Source: Cokeromyces recurvatus (taxonomy: Eukaryota; Mucoromycota; Mucoromycetes; Mucorales; Mucoraceae). Taken from it: a stretch of DNA of 64,000 nucleotides. The first letter of the stretch is position 1; each line of letters opens with the position of its first letter. This document shows positions 1-12,400 of the stretch, one piece after another. The stretch lies in the NCBI RefSeq assembly GCF_025118155.1, contig NW_026251387.1:1829501-1893500 (forward strand), read 5' to 3'. Both the position numbers and the translations under genes were made by a program. The notes beneath the pieces are model-generated. The model was given only the letters and a program-made list of their open reading frames with translations, was not told where the DNA came from and searched no databases.

Positions 1-87
1 CAAGTTTTCCTTCTTGTACAACCACTTTAAATCAGTGTGCAAGTAAAAGAAATTCATTTAAATTTCTCTCCTTTCTTCCTTGTAATA

Positions 88-1872
88 ATGAATAATTCAA
101 CATTCTTTTATGATAATAACTTTTATCAACGTAGACCTTCTTTAACGACGATATGTCCACCACCAGACAAAAGGAAGCAACGACATGGTAGATTCTCAAA
201 TAAAAAGACAACTACAACTCATAGACTCAAATATAACGATAATACCAGGTTTTATAAGCATTTACTTGATATGTCATTTATTCAACTCATAGGCTGGACC
301 TATCTTATGATCTGTCTTTGTCTCTCTACATTGCATCTATTCAAATCATTCTATCATTCAGGTAGGTTTGAAAATATGAAATAAACATACTTTATTATCT
401 TCTATTCATATTTACATAAAGAAGACTCTACCACGCATTGGGATCATAGACTCATGGAAAGACAACAACTGAAGGAGTCTTCCTTAAATGAATTATTGCC
501 TGAATTTCTTTTATCGAAAATATTTAGTAAATCATCTTCGATTGTTAATTATCATCACAATAATCTTATCATTCGTCCTTATTGGTTTACAGCTTCTATA
601 AAACCTGTTCAAGATGACACTTTAACATTAGCTACTGTAGTAGAATCAAAAGATTTAAATCATTTAATAAAACTAGCTGAACTTTATCAAGGTAAAGTAA
701 ATAGGACAAAAGATAGCACTATGTGGATAGCATAGTAAAGTATATACATATATACCATACACATAGATACAAATATACATACACATATATACAAATATAC
801 ATAGTAAAATATATACATATATACCATACACATATATATATACATACAGGCTCTATTTCAGCTACATTACTAGTTCCTTCCACAACTGGGATGATGGATA
901 ATGAATATATACGACAACAATTAAGACAAATACGTCACATCTATGAAACGACATCTATACTAAAACGTCATGTAGATCTTCATCTTGTTCTTCAGCCTGA
1001 TATGAATCCAAGTAGTAATAGAATGAGTTATCAACAAGCACGTAATCTGGCTCGTTTATTTGGTCGTACAGATTATATTGCCTTTATTCCTGTTTCAATA
1101 CTTTGGATAACAACCCATATTAAAGATTCATTTAAAGACCATCAATCTATATTAAAAGAAGGAAATGTACTCGTTATTCCAACATTTGGATTTACATTTG
1201 ATGAACAGCAGAATCTTACTTTACCTATAGATAAGCAGTCTATCACTGAATGGGTAGAGGAAGGTAAAATAGGATTATTAGATGAACACTATGAACTCAA
1301 TCATGGTCCTACATCTTATTTACATTGGAAAGAGGCAGTAGAACCTTATCTTGTACCAACATATGATACTCAGTATGGTCCTATTTATATCTTTTCAAGG
1401 TTAAATCATCCATGGTATACACACGCATTCATATATGTATATATGTGTTTATATACATGTTCAAAAATTTTTTTTTGTTTAACATACAATAGGTGTGAAG
1501 AGAGATTTGAAGACGATCTAGCATCGTGTCTTTATACTACTTATTTAGCAGGTGCTGATTTATGGGTTTTACCTAATGATTTTGTAATTAGAACACATTA
1601 TGATGAGACTGTCTTGTCTACTCTGCAAGTAAGTTTTATGTATGTATACATGCTTACTTTACTTACGATTCATACTCTATAAGCAACGGAAAATATACAA
1701 TAGATTGGTTAGAAGATATAGAATTGAACAGTGTGTATTCTATGCAAGACAATTTGATCAATATCAGGCTACATTCAATAAAACACAGCATATTAAACAA
1801 GAATGTTCAAAAGTAATTTTCACTCTACAAAAGGAAAAAATAATTTCTGATTTCTTATTGACAAATAAATAA
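88..1872 (+). CDS. GT49-type (LARGE/B4GAT1-like) glycosyltransferase, type II membrane protein
   Basis: Five exons (88-361, 422-691, 850-1414, 1493-1628, 1684-1872) join with GT-AG introns to 477 codons. The ATG at 88 is chosen because it precedes a basic, Asn/Thr-rich cytosolic tail and one hydrophobic segment (about residues 68-92), the layout of a type II Golgi enzyme. The lumenal part resembles the Glyco_transf_49 family: an Arg-rich helix before HVDLHLVLQP, then YGPIYIFSRLNHPWCEERF and a late LAGADLWVLPNDFVIR block. In the family these enzymes add glucuronic acid or xylose/GlcA units in the Golgi. Odd point: where family members carry the metal-binding D-x-D after the NxAR helix, this protein reads DYIAFIPVSILWI, so the motif looks replaced. 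It could be a divergent or inactive member. Fold assignment is fairly sure, activity is not. Confidence 0.72.
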
Positions 1873-2152
1873 AATAGAATATTTGAAACGAAGAAGAACT
1901 ATTCTTATCCAATCAAATTTTTTCATCTTTTAATTCAACATTACACATTCTGACTTTCTTACGTAAAATTTTAATACCCCACTTATATTCTTTATTATAT
2001 TTTTATACATCTGTATATTTATTTATTTTTTTTATTTTTTATTTTCTTATTTTTTATTTATTTTTATTTATTTTTATTTATTTTTATTTATTTTTTATTT
2101 ATTTTTTATTTTCTTTCTTTCTTTCTTTATTTATTTTATTATAAGGGATACA
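1873..2152. other. intergenic, TTTTA/TTTC low-complexity
   Basis: Between two co-directional genes. Positions 2020-2135 are a run of TATTTT/TTTAT units followed by CTTT repeats, placed directly before the MPC2 start codon. No ORF is visible. Confidence 0.7.
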
Positions 2153-2422
2153 ATGTCAACAGCAGCATCTCAAGCAGTAACAAAGAGTGCTTTCCGTAGA
2201 TTTCTTGATTCACCAGCTGGCCCCAAAACTATTCACTTTTGGGCACCTGCTATGAAATGGGTAAATAATAATAATCATATTTTGGATGTATTGTACTAAA
2301 AAGGGAAATATTAGGCTTTAGTTATTGCTGGTATTGGTGATATGCAACGTCCTGCTGAAAAGTTGAGTTTATCTCAAAATTTATGTAAGTATAAAATAGG
2401 TTTGATGTTACTTTTGTTTAAC

Positions 2423-2493
<71 letters not shown>

Positions 2494-2739
2494 TTAATGA
2501 TGACTGGTCTTATTTGGTCTCGTTATTCCATGGTTATTATTCCGAAGAATTATTCTTTATTTGCAGTCAATCTTTTTGTATTTGGTACAGGCACTCTTCA
2601 ATGCGGTCGTATCTTTAAGTAAGTTGTTTCTTTTCATGTATAAAAATAAATTTTAATGTTTTTTTTTGTTTTTTTTAGGTATCGTATGTCTGATGAATAT
2701 AAACAACAACAAAAGTTATTAGAAGAAAAGCAAGCGTAA
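2153..2739 (+). CDS. MPC2: mitochondrial pyruvate carrier subunit, MPC2 type
   Basis: Four exons (2153-2260, 2315-2384, 2492-2618, 2679-2739) give 121 residues, close to the usual MPC2 length. The protein follows the family pattern almost throughout: HFWAPAMKWALVIAGIGDM, RPAEKLS, a TGLIWSRYSMVIIPKNYSL block and a hydrophobic VNLFVFGTGTLQ helix. In the family, MPC2 pairs with MPC1 in the inner mitochondrial membrane and imports pyruvate. The first intron separates MKW from ALV. The second contains 64 consecutive A's (2427-2490) that run straight into the acceptor AG, an unusual 3' splice site with no pyrimidine tract. Identification is based on the whole sequence and is firm. Confidence 0.93.
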
Positions 2740-3044
2740 TCCTGTATAAAAATAAATGAAATAAATAAATTTCATTATTATGTGTAAAAAAAAAAAAAAA
2801 AAAAAAAATCCCCGACTTTTCCCAGTAGTGGTAGTAAATTGAATAATATAAAATAGAAAAGTAAAAGAAGAGCTTATATTATAGAAAACAACAAGTAATG
2901 TTAATAAAAGTGCCGTTTTATTTTTTTTTCTTGGAGAGGAATGAGGAGTATTCGTTTATTTTCCTCCCTGCCCCTTTTTATAACAGGTACAGTACCAAAA
3001 ATAGCAAAAAAAAAAAAAAAAAAAAGAAAAATTGTTTATAAAAG
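2740..3044. other. convergent 3' intergenic region
   Basis: Shared 3' flank of MPC2 (plus) and the BCAS3-like gene (minus). It holds A runs at 2787-2808 and 3006-3025 and AATAAA-like signals just after the MPC2 stop. No ORF seen. Confidence 0.6.
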
Positions 3045-6000
3045 TTACCACGATGCAACTACATTATCATCGTCATTATTATTGTTCAATGGTCGTGAAT
3101 GAAAATCACCAAAAATAGACTCGTAAGGGTAAGCAACTTCATTATCTCCATCAGGAGAATATACATTGGATCTTTCTTGTAAACTCAACCTTTCTTCTTC
3201 TTCTTCTTCTTCATCGTCGTTGTCGTTGTCGTCGTCAAATTGTATTAAAGAACTATGCTGCATAATATCATTTTGATGGGATGGTAAAGCCATTACTCCA
3301 AGCATGGAAGGCTCAATGTTAGGTCCACTTCCCATATGTATCAAATAAGCATCCTCAAATGAAATAGATGAATTTCGATTATTATTATTATTATCTATAT
3401 AATAAGGCGAAAATGATAATGATTTTTGTGTAGTCGAGGCAGAAGAAGGAGATGAAGATAATCCATTATTATTTACACTTGATGATGATAACCATTTTGT
3501 AGCTGGACTAATATCTAATGATGGATGACTTGAAGGTGAAAATGAAGTTTGCATAGCTTTGGATATATTATCTAAAAGAAGAATAGGATGATAAGATGGC
3601 TTATGTCTTTATATAATTAAATGATTACCTTCTAGTTCAGCTAAAGCATCATCCATATTCTCTTCAACTTGATGATTAGCTATTCGTGTTGTTGTTTTAC
3701 TGACACGATCAATTCGACTTGAAACTGGCTCAGGCATTCCCTTTAACAAAATCATGGTATCTGTATTGGGTATAATAGTTGCATCAAGTAAAGATTTTAA
3801 ATTTTGATGAGGTTGATACGTTTGAAAACTAAATTGATGTCGAGTCCATAAAGGTGGATCGTCTGCTAAGGCTGCTCCATAAGTTGTAATTTCTGCATTT
3901 GAAAGCCATCTAACTTTCTTTTCATTATGCTGTAATGTAACTGGATCATTGTCTACGACAGGTAATTTCTTATTCTTTTTATTGTTCTTTTTATGACTCG
4001 AGTTATTCTTAACTTCGGTAGATGATGGTTCAAGAATATCAGCTGTTGGTATCATCCATTTTACTTCTTCCCAATCTGAACTACGAGCTACTCTCCATTC
4101 TGCTATGTCTTCTTCTTTTATCGTTAAGTCTAACTTTTCTATATTTCGTCCCTTTTCTCTCTTTTTAATTATATTTTTGGCTATCCAACATCGATGCAAT
4201 GTTAAAATACCATCAGGATGAAACGAATAAAGGTCTTGAAATCCTATCTCTTCTCCATCATTCATCTTGGTCATTATATCATCATATTCTTCATCAAATC
4301 CAAACATGAGTACATTATCATTATTTGTATTTTGACTCACGATATTTGTTTGTGATTTACTATTGCCGTTAGTCATCACATTTTGTGCTGTTGGATTCGT
4401 GGATGAGAGCATATTAGAACCAAAAGAAGATAACATTTGACTAGCTTGTTGCTTTAGAGTCCCAACAATAGGTTGATAATTCGTCATCATCCCATCTAAT
4501 GAAGTTGAAGAAGGGTAGCCATGACTACTATGATTAGAAAGTGGATTATTGTTACTATGAATGAAACAATAATAAGGATATCTTGTCATGGTAACAAATG
4601 TGGTAGTCAGTTTAGCTCGAGATAAGGATTCCTTTGTTGAAGATCGAGATGGTGTGAATGAAGGATGATTTGAGATAGAGTGAGGCAGTCGATGATAATA
4701 ATAACCAGTATTGAATTCTTGTTGTTTATTACTATTTAGAAGAAGATCATCTTGAGATGACGTTGATAAATTATATCCAGGCATTTTCCTTCTCTGTTTA
4801 ATTCGCACAACAGAATTTAATTGCGTAGGCTAAAAAAAAAAAAAAAAAATTAGCTGTCATCTCTATCAAATATCTACTTTATACCTTGACTGGTTTATTC
4901 TTGAATAAAGATGAATGGAATAATATAGGATGATTATTGACTTTTCCATGAACATGTCCTGTTATCTCAGGTTTACCACCATAAGGATTAATAGCATATA
5001 CATGAGTTGTACCTCTTGCTGTACTAATAGCACACCAATTAGAATCTATTGAAAAATGACAATCTTCTACTTGTGCATCTGTAATACCTCTTGATAGACT
5101 ATACAAATGGAATACATTTGTACTATTCATATTGTTAGGTGTTAACATAGAAAAGATATGAAATGTATGACCTTGTTTGGATGCTGACATCAATAAAGTT
5201 CCTGCTTGATTAAAAGTGAGACATGAAACTGGATGAGTATGTGGTCTAAAATGAGCTATAGTTGATATAGATAAGTTTCTTGTAGGTGTCTTTGGCAATT
5301 TAAGAATATCTCGAATCATAACCTATATCATAAAATTAGAGTTTGTATACACATATGTATATGATTTTACCATTCCTGAAGGTATCATTTTCTTTATTGA
5401 AGCAGCATTATTTTGAATAGGTGTATTACCATTATTATATATAAAATCTTGTTGTGAAACACTAAATCGTCTATTATTTGGACTATTATTATTACTGTAT
5501 TGCTGCTGCTGCTGCTGCTGTTGTTGTTGTTGTTGTTGTTGCTGCTGCTGCTGTTGCTGTTGTTGCTGAGGATTAAAATAATTCGAAAGAGTATTTAACC
5601 CGAATTCACCTAATGTCTTCATTCCACTCACAACTTCCTTTGCAATTCCCTTTGCAGCGCCTTTCACATCCTTTTCTCCTTGAAATACATTTAAGCCCGT
5701 CTTATGATAATGGGAAGTTGAAGGTGAATAATAGTTCGTGGTCATAACGGGGTCTGAATTCAATACCGCAGCATTCGTCGCATAAGCAATGAATCTTGAT
5801 CCTAATGCAAAAATTGGACCTTGTAAATATTGCTGATCATGATAAATATCCATTAATGGACTTGCAATTGGTTTATAATCATTTATAGATAAAAAATGAA
5901 GTGACGGCCGTTGACGAGAAACGCAGCCCTGGAAATAAAAAAAAGAAATAAAATAAATAAAAGGTAACCATAAGCTATATAAATACATATACTTTACAAG

Positions 6001-6893
6001 TACAATGACCTTGGAATTACTTTTAATACATGTGACTTGTGTTGTATCATCATCTTCATCACCAAATTTATGGATCTCCTTAACGATAGATTGTGAATTT
6101 AAAGAATAAATAATAAGTTTAGATGACTTATTACTTGACATCAATGTTGGTAACTGTGAAGCATCATTAAGGGAAGAATGACGACTATCTAAGGTATTAT
6201 CAGCTTGACTCTTAACCACTTCAGATCTAAATAATAGCAAATAATTTCAATTATTATTTACACTAATGGCATATAAACTTTTTTTTTCTCTTTTTTTCTT
6301 TTTTTTTTTTTTCCTTTCATTCTTTCTTACACAATAGCGAATATGGGCCCTTGTTGAGTCGTATTCAAGACATGTATAAAAGTTATATTATGAAATATAT
6401 GCTTGTCTTTGACTGAAAATATTTCATGTACATTATCTGGATTAGTTATATCCCATATTTGAAACCCATCATGATAGCCTAATATTAAACATGATAGGAT
6501 ACAAGGTCTTTTATCTCGAATATATTCTATTTTCTCAAATGTAGCAAATGTCACTTTATCAATATTACTATTATCTTCTTCTTCTCCATGATTGTCTACT
6601 GTTATTGCATCTGTTTGTTGTAATGCTACTTCTTCAATCATTCTTTGTTGATGATAGTGTGGATCAAACGAAGACATACTCAAACTGGGTTTTCTTTTTT
6701 GTAAGTTTGATGTAACATAAGATGACAATCTTGATATACCAGAAGATATAGACTCAAATGAAGTAGGATCTCTAAGTTATCATTTTAAGAAAAGAAAAGA
6801 AAAAAAAATCTGGTTTTCATAAATAGGAACAATTTATATTTACCTCAAAAATTTGGGTTCTGCTCGAACTCCATTATACACATTGAATTCCAT
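3045..6893 (-). CDS. BCAS3-like WD40 protein (phagophore-associated family)
   Basis: Seven exons on the minus strand (6844-6893, 6331-6771, 5998-6226, 5371-5928, 4885-5322, 3629-4829, 3045-3571) sum to 1147 residues. The beta-propeller shows YHDGFQIWDI, a segment with SRQRPSLHFL, then HTHPVSCLTFNQAGTLLMSAS followed by QGHTFHIF, which is the BCAS3 signature. The downstream part carries a BCAS3-type region around KPTQLNSVVRI and a long acidic, Ser/Asn-rich tail. A polyglutamine tract (about 27 Q, DNA 5503-5570) interrupts a propeller loop. In animals BCAS3 works with PHAF1 on phosphoinositide-marked phagophores, and it also affects cytoskeleton. Yeasts lack it, so its presence fits an early-diverging fungus. 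An EEEEEEE stretch sits near the C terminus. Confidence 0.82.
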
Positions 6894-7673
6894 TTTGTTC
6901 AATTCCTTGTAAATGAATAGTTAATTAGTAATACTTGCTTTACTATGGTTTTAATCTTGAAATGTACTAAAGTTCAATTTAAATGTATTGAATGTCGAAT
7001 TAAAAAAAAGGAATGAATATGAAGTTGTATATGTATATGACTTGGCTTTGACTATTTAAATTTTTCTTTTTTTTTTAATTATGTAACAAATAATAAATAT
7101 AAATATAAATATAAAGAAAAGGAATAACTATGATAAAAGAAAAAAAAATGATAAAACAAGAAAAAAAAAAGGCAATATGACTTAATTTTACAACACTCAA
7201 AATAATAATCTGCATTAATTCTTTTTCTACTTATGATTCTTATCCAATCACATGAGACTATTGAGGTCATTATCAAGGAACAATATTGTCCAATAAAAGC
7301 ATTATTTGAATAATTAGCGGTTAAACTATAATACATAACTAAGCTTTTTTTTTTTTTTGCTGTTGAATGATAAATAGCTCTTTTTTGTTTGTTTGTTACG
7401 AATAATATTTGAGCTATCTAACATGATGAATAATAAACTGTTTTTATATATAAAAAAATTCATGTATATTTTTTAAATTGTACTATATGATTAAATAATT
7501 CAATATAATGTGTGAACAATCCTAATGGACTTTAGTGGTCATTTGATCATGACTTCTAAATTAAGTAAAAATAAAGTTGTAATTTTCCCCGCCTTTGTCT
7601 TTTTTTTTTGAAGCTTTCGTTTTTTTTTTTTTTTTTTGGTCTCTTCATCTTGTTCATCTCCAGGTTACTCATC
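6894..7673. other. divergent intergenic region (promoters of BCAS3-like and carrier genes)
   Basis: 780 bp between two divergently transcribed genes, AT-rich with several A/T runs, for example 7366-7376 and 7621-7637. No convincing ORF or known motif. The T-rich stretch immediately before 7674 would lie in the 5' UTR of the mitochondrial carrier. Confidence 0.6.
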
Positions 7674-8835
7674 ATGTCAACAACAGCAGTAATTCAACAG
7701 CAACAGGCTGAAATGACTAAAGTTAATAAAGCAAAAGAAACTGCTATTGGGTTTATTATTGGTGGACTTGCTGCTTGCGGTGCAGTTACATTCACAAATC
7801 CTTGGGAGGTATAGTTATGTATAATCTATAATAAAGAAAACAACAGTATTAAAAAAAAAGGGGGACGCATGTATAGGTAGTTAAGACACGGCTTCAATTG
7901 CAGGGTGAATTAGTTCGAGCAGGTGCACTTTCAGAATCTGCAAGACCTTATCAGCATAGCTTTCAAGCACTTAAAGTAGTCTTTCAACATGAAGGAATTC
8001 GTGGTGCACAAAGAGGTTTAAGTGTAGCTTATTTTTATCAAATTTGTTTAAATGGAAGTCGTTTAGGACTCTATGAACCTGTTTTTAATTATACAGTAAA
8101 ATTATTCAACTTGAATATATCATCCACTCATCGTAATCATGGTGGCATCTTGGCTGCTGGTGTCTTTTCTGGGGCTTTTGCAGGTGTAGTTGGCGCTGCT
8201 CTGGGTTCTCCGCTCTATCTTATCAAAACACGTCGACAATCGTATTCACCTGTATTTAAATCAATTGGTTATCAACATGAATCTATGAATAAAGCATCTA
8301 TTTTAAGCTCATTAAAACATATTTATCAAACAGAAGGTATAAAAGGACTTTATCGTGGCGCTGATGCTGCGATGGTAAGAGCAGGTGTTGGGTCAGCTGT
8401 TCAAATGCCTACTTATATGATGGGTAAGGATATCCTACTTAATCGATTTGGATTACCAGATACAGTAAGTACCCATTTTGCTACATCCATGTTTACTGGA
8501 GTTTTGGTTTGTTTGGCAATGAATCCATTTGATGTAATTTCAACTCGAATGTATAATCAAGGCGTTGATCCTTTAACGGGTAAAGGTATCTTATATAATG
8601 GGCCAGTCGATTGTTTTGTTAAGCTTGTAAAAATCGAAGGTGTACGAGGACTTTATAAAGGATTTTTAGCACATTATCTTCGTATTGGGTAAGGGATACA
8701 TACATATTTATATAAATATGTTTACGGTACATATATTAATTTTTTTTTTTGATAATCGTGTGTAGTCCACATACTACACTTATGTTTATCTTTATGGAGC
8801 AATTGAAAAAACTTTACAACGAGCATTTAGCATAG
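7674..8835 (+). CDS. OAC1: mitochondrial carrier, Oac1 / SLC25A34-35 type (oxaloacetate/sulfate family)
   Basis: Three exons (7674-7808, 7877-8688, 8766-8835) give 338 residues. The start ATG at 7674 lies after a T-rich leader. The protein has three repeats of the carrier fold with signatures PWEVVKTRLQ, PLYLIKTRRQ and PFDVISTRMY, plus the GLYRG/GLYKG loops that follow each repeat. The third signature ending in STRMYNQ and the SPLYLIKTR of repeat two are typical of the Oac1 / SLC25A35 subgroup. Family members move oxaloacetate, sulfate or malonate-type anions across the inner mitochondrial membrane; substrate here is inferred from subgroup only. It lies upstream of MET10 on the same strand. 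Sulfate is among reported Oac1 substrates, but the neighbourhood alone proves no link. Confidence 0.85.
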
Positions 8836-9427
8836 TCTTCTTCTTCTTTTTTTTTTTTGTACGATATAGAATATATTTTTATTAGAAGACTATAGAGAGT
8901 ATAGTTTATAATTATTTATTTATTTTTTTTATAATAACTTATATATACATCTAAACTAATAGTCCATATATTCAAAATAGAATTTAATATGTTACCCTTT
9001 TTCTTTACTGCTTATTTGTATCACATTGTAAAAACAAAAAAAAAATATCTATTATATGATTATGTAATATTTGCTTGATGTGTTAGTCATTTGGAGAATT
9101 CAAATTGGAGGGTAATCAGTCGCCCAATAGGATATTTGGATCTTGCACGTCAATTTGTAAAACAAAATCGTTATGAGCAACGACGGAGAAACAATTGCGC
9201 AATTTTTGTTTGTCGTGAATGGGTAATTTCCTGCTAAATTACATGCCATTTTTTTTTTTTTAAAAAAAAAAAAAAAAATCTGTCAGTTTTTCTTTTTAAT
9301 CATTAGAAACTTAATATTTTTTTTTTTTTTAAAAAAAAAAGAAAATACAAATACCTTTAAATTTGCTTCTTTTTTTTCATATATTTATAAATATATTGAA
9401 AATAGTAATAACAAACTAAAAAAACAA
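8836..9427. other. intergenic region upstream of MET10
   Basis: 592 bp with several A/T homopolymers. Positions 9110-9230 are less AT-biased than the rest and may hold the MET10 promoter. I did not find a CACGTG (Cbf1-type) box here. Confidence 0.5.
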
Positions 9428-12400
9428 ATGTTTTCTTCAGTTGCTTTAGTTGCATCACTTGTAAAAAGTGCAGCATTTCCTACCAATAATGTACTTAATG
9501 ATAAAGAACAAATAATTACCGATATTTCCCCTGATCTCGTAAAAGCTGTGACAGCTGAATTGAAAAAAGAAATTGATGCTGTTTCTACTACAGAAAGTCA
9601 AGTAACTATTGTCGATGAAGAAACTACTATAGTGTTACAATCGAGAGTTAGAAATGCTATTCAATATCTTTTAACTCCTTATTCTGAAGACTCTAAAGTA
9701 AAATTACTTGATGCAAATCATTCTGTGAGTTACATTGCTTATGGTCTCTCTGATATCGTTTTTGTCTATTCTGGTTTGGCCTCTGATGAGTATTCCCTTG
9801 GTCAAGAATTATCAAATTGGGCCTCCTCTGCTGTACGTAATGTGAATCATCAACTTGTAAAAGTGGTTCAAATGGAGACTCGTGCTGGTGCACTTCAAGC
9901 TGTTCAAGGTGTTCTTGCTGATTCTCAAGAGAAAAGTGTGTCTGTCTTGACCACTTCTCAGGCATTACTCTCAATGATTCCTAACTTACAGGCTCTTGCT
10001 TTGAATCATCAACCCGTTGTTTTTCATGTTGCCGCTCAATCTGTAGATCAAGACCTTATTCCTTCTCCTAGTCTAGATGCTGTTCTTACTGCCCGAAATA
10101 CGGGTGCTATCTTATTATCTTCTGCAAATGCTCAAGAAGCACATGATATGGCCATTGTTGCTCATCTACTTGCTCACTCTGTTCATTTACCTGTTATTCA
10201 TTTCTTTAATGGTGTTACTGCTGCAAAACAAATTGAAAAAGTGAATTTGACTTCTTATGTTCAATTGGCACAGTTAAGGGCTACCCCTCATCATACAGTT
10301 CAATCTTTATCGTCCTATTATACTGAATCTTATAAAACAACTCAAACCCTACTTGCTCAATTTAATTATAAACCATTTGAGTATACAGGTGCCGAGGATG
10401 CAGAGACTGTGTTGGTGGCTTTGAATGCCACTGCTGCCTCGATTGATCAAGCCGTTCAACGTGCTACAGAATATTTAAAGACAAGTGTAGGTCTTGTTCG
10501 TGTTCGCGTTTTCCGTCCTTGGTCTGAATCTGACTTTATTACCATCTTACCCAAATCAGTTCGTCGTGTCGTTGTCCTCGAGGAAGGTGCTGGGCTTTAC
10601 TCTTTCAATGGACCATTATATCTAGACATCGCTGCCTCAATCCGTTTTGGTTCCTTGGCTCATGACCGTCGTCCTCGTTTAGTAAGTGCACAAGCGTCTG
10701 ACTATAGTCATCTCCATGCTACGCATTTGCCCTCTCTTATCAAAGAAGCCGAACTTGAAAACTTCATTAATCTTGCTGCAGAGCCCTTTAGTGATTCAAT
10801 CTCAGATGAAACGGTTGCACTTGAAAAGAGTGATGCTGCCTGGAGCGCCATCTTCTGGGATAGTGTCAAGGATAATACAGCGACTGCTGCTCTTCATGAT
10901 GCTCATCTTTTAGAGGCCCTTCAGCCTGATGTGAAGGCTCGTGTTAGACATGATGCTTATCGTCTTGGTGGTCCTGTCACTCAAACCCATCTTACCTATG
11001 GTCCTCTCACGACGGCTCCACATCGTTATATTGAAATTCATAATGTCAGCCTAATCCGTGAATATAATACTTTGGCGAATGCTGCTCAAGGGGCTACCAT
11101 CGTTCTTCATGGTCCTTGGAAACATGGTGATGAACTTGAAGGTATCTTGTCTAATGAATTCAAGTTTGGATTAACACACATCAATGCTAAACTCTATACG
11201 GTGGATGCTTCACGTATTGCTCAAGAGCATGAGTTGAACATCAAGTCTTCACACCTTATTTGGGAAGCCGTATTTTTGATTTTATCTCAACAACAACAAC
11301 AACAATATTTGGTTGATCAACTCTCTGCTCTCTATGAGGAACTTGAATTCGATGAGACCAAGTACACGCTAACTGATTTGATCACACGTGTTGTTAATTC
11401 AGTCAAAGATGGCTTAACAGAGGTAGAATTATTACCTCCTTGGACAATTTTAGAGGTAAGTGATGATGTCTTGCCCTCAACTCCTTTAGACCGTTTGGTG
11501 AATGCTCAAGAGGATGTAGCCAAAAATGAAGATGATACGGCTGAGGTGAACGTAAATCGATGGCATAAGGCAGCTTGGCATTTCATGTTTAATGAGGCAT
11601 ATCATACCGAGACAGAGATTCGCCCCGACTTGCATGAAAAGACTTTTCTAATTCGTGTCAGTGAAAATCGACGTTTGACACCTGAGAGCTATGATCGTAA
11701 CGTTTTCCATATTGAATTTGACACTACAGAATCAAACCTCAGATATGAACTTGGTGATGCCCTTGGTGTTCATGGTCATAATGATTACCAGGAAGTTCAG
11801 GATTTCTTGGATTGGTATGGTTTGAATGGCAATGACGTTATCTCTATCAAGACAAATGAAGATGACACTGAACAGGTTCGTTCTGTTTTCCAATTGTTTA
11901 GTCAAACCTTGGACATCTTTGGTCGTCCCTCAAAGAAATTTTACGAATCCCTTGCTGCTTATGCTACTGATCCTAAAGAGCGTGAGCAATTGTTGTATTT
12001 GATTTCACCAGAAGGCAAAGAGGACTTTAAGAAACGTGTAGATGATACCGTAACTTATGAAGATCTTTTACGTGAGTTCATTTCTGTTAAACCTCCACTT
12101 GAAGTTCTTGTTCAACTTATTGCACCCATCAAACCTCGTCACTACTCGATTGCATCCTCTCAAAAGATGTACAATCATGCTGTTCATTTATTGGTTGTCG
12201 CTGTTGACTGGGAAGTCAAGGGCAAGAAACGTCATGGTCAGTGTACTCGTTATTTATCAAGATTGAATGTTGGTGATCAAGTCACTGTTTCGATCAAACC
12301 CTCAGTTATGAAACTTCCTCCTCTCGACTCTCAACCTGTCATTATGGCTGGCCTTGGTACTGGTATGGCCCCCTTCCGTGCTTTTATTCAAGAGCGTTAT

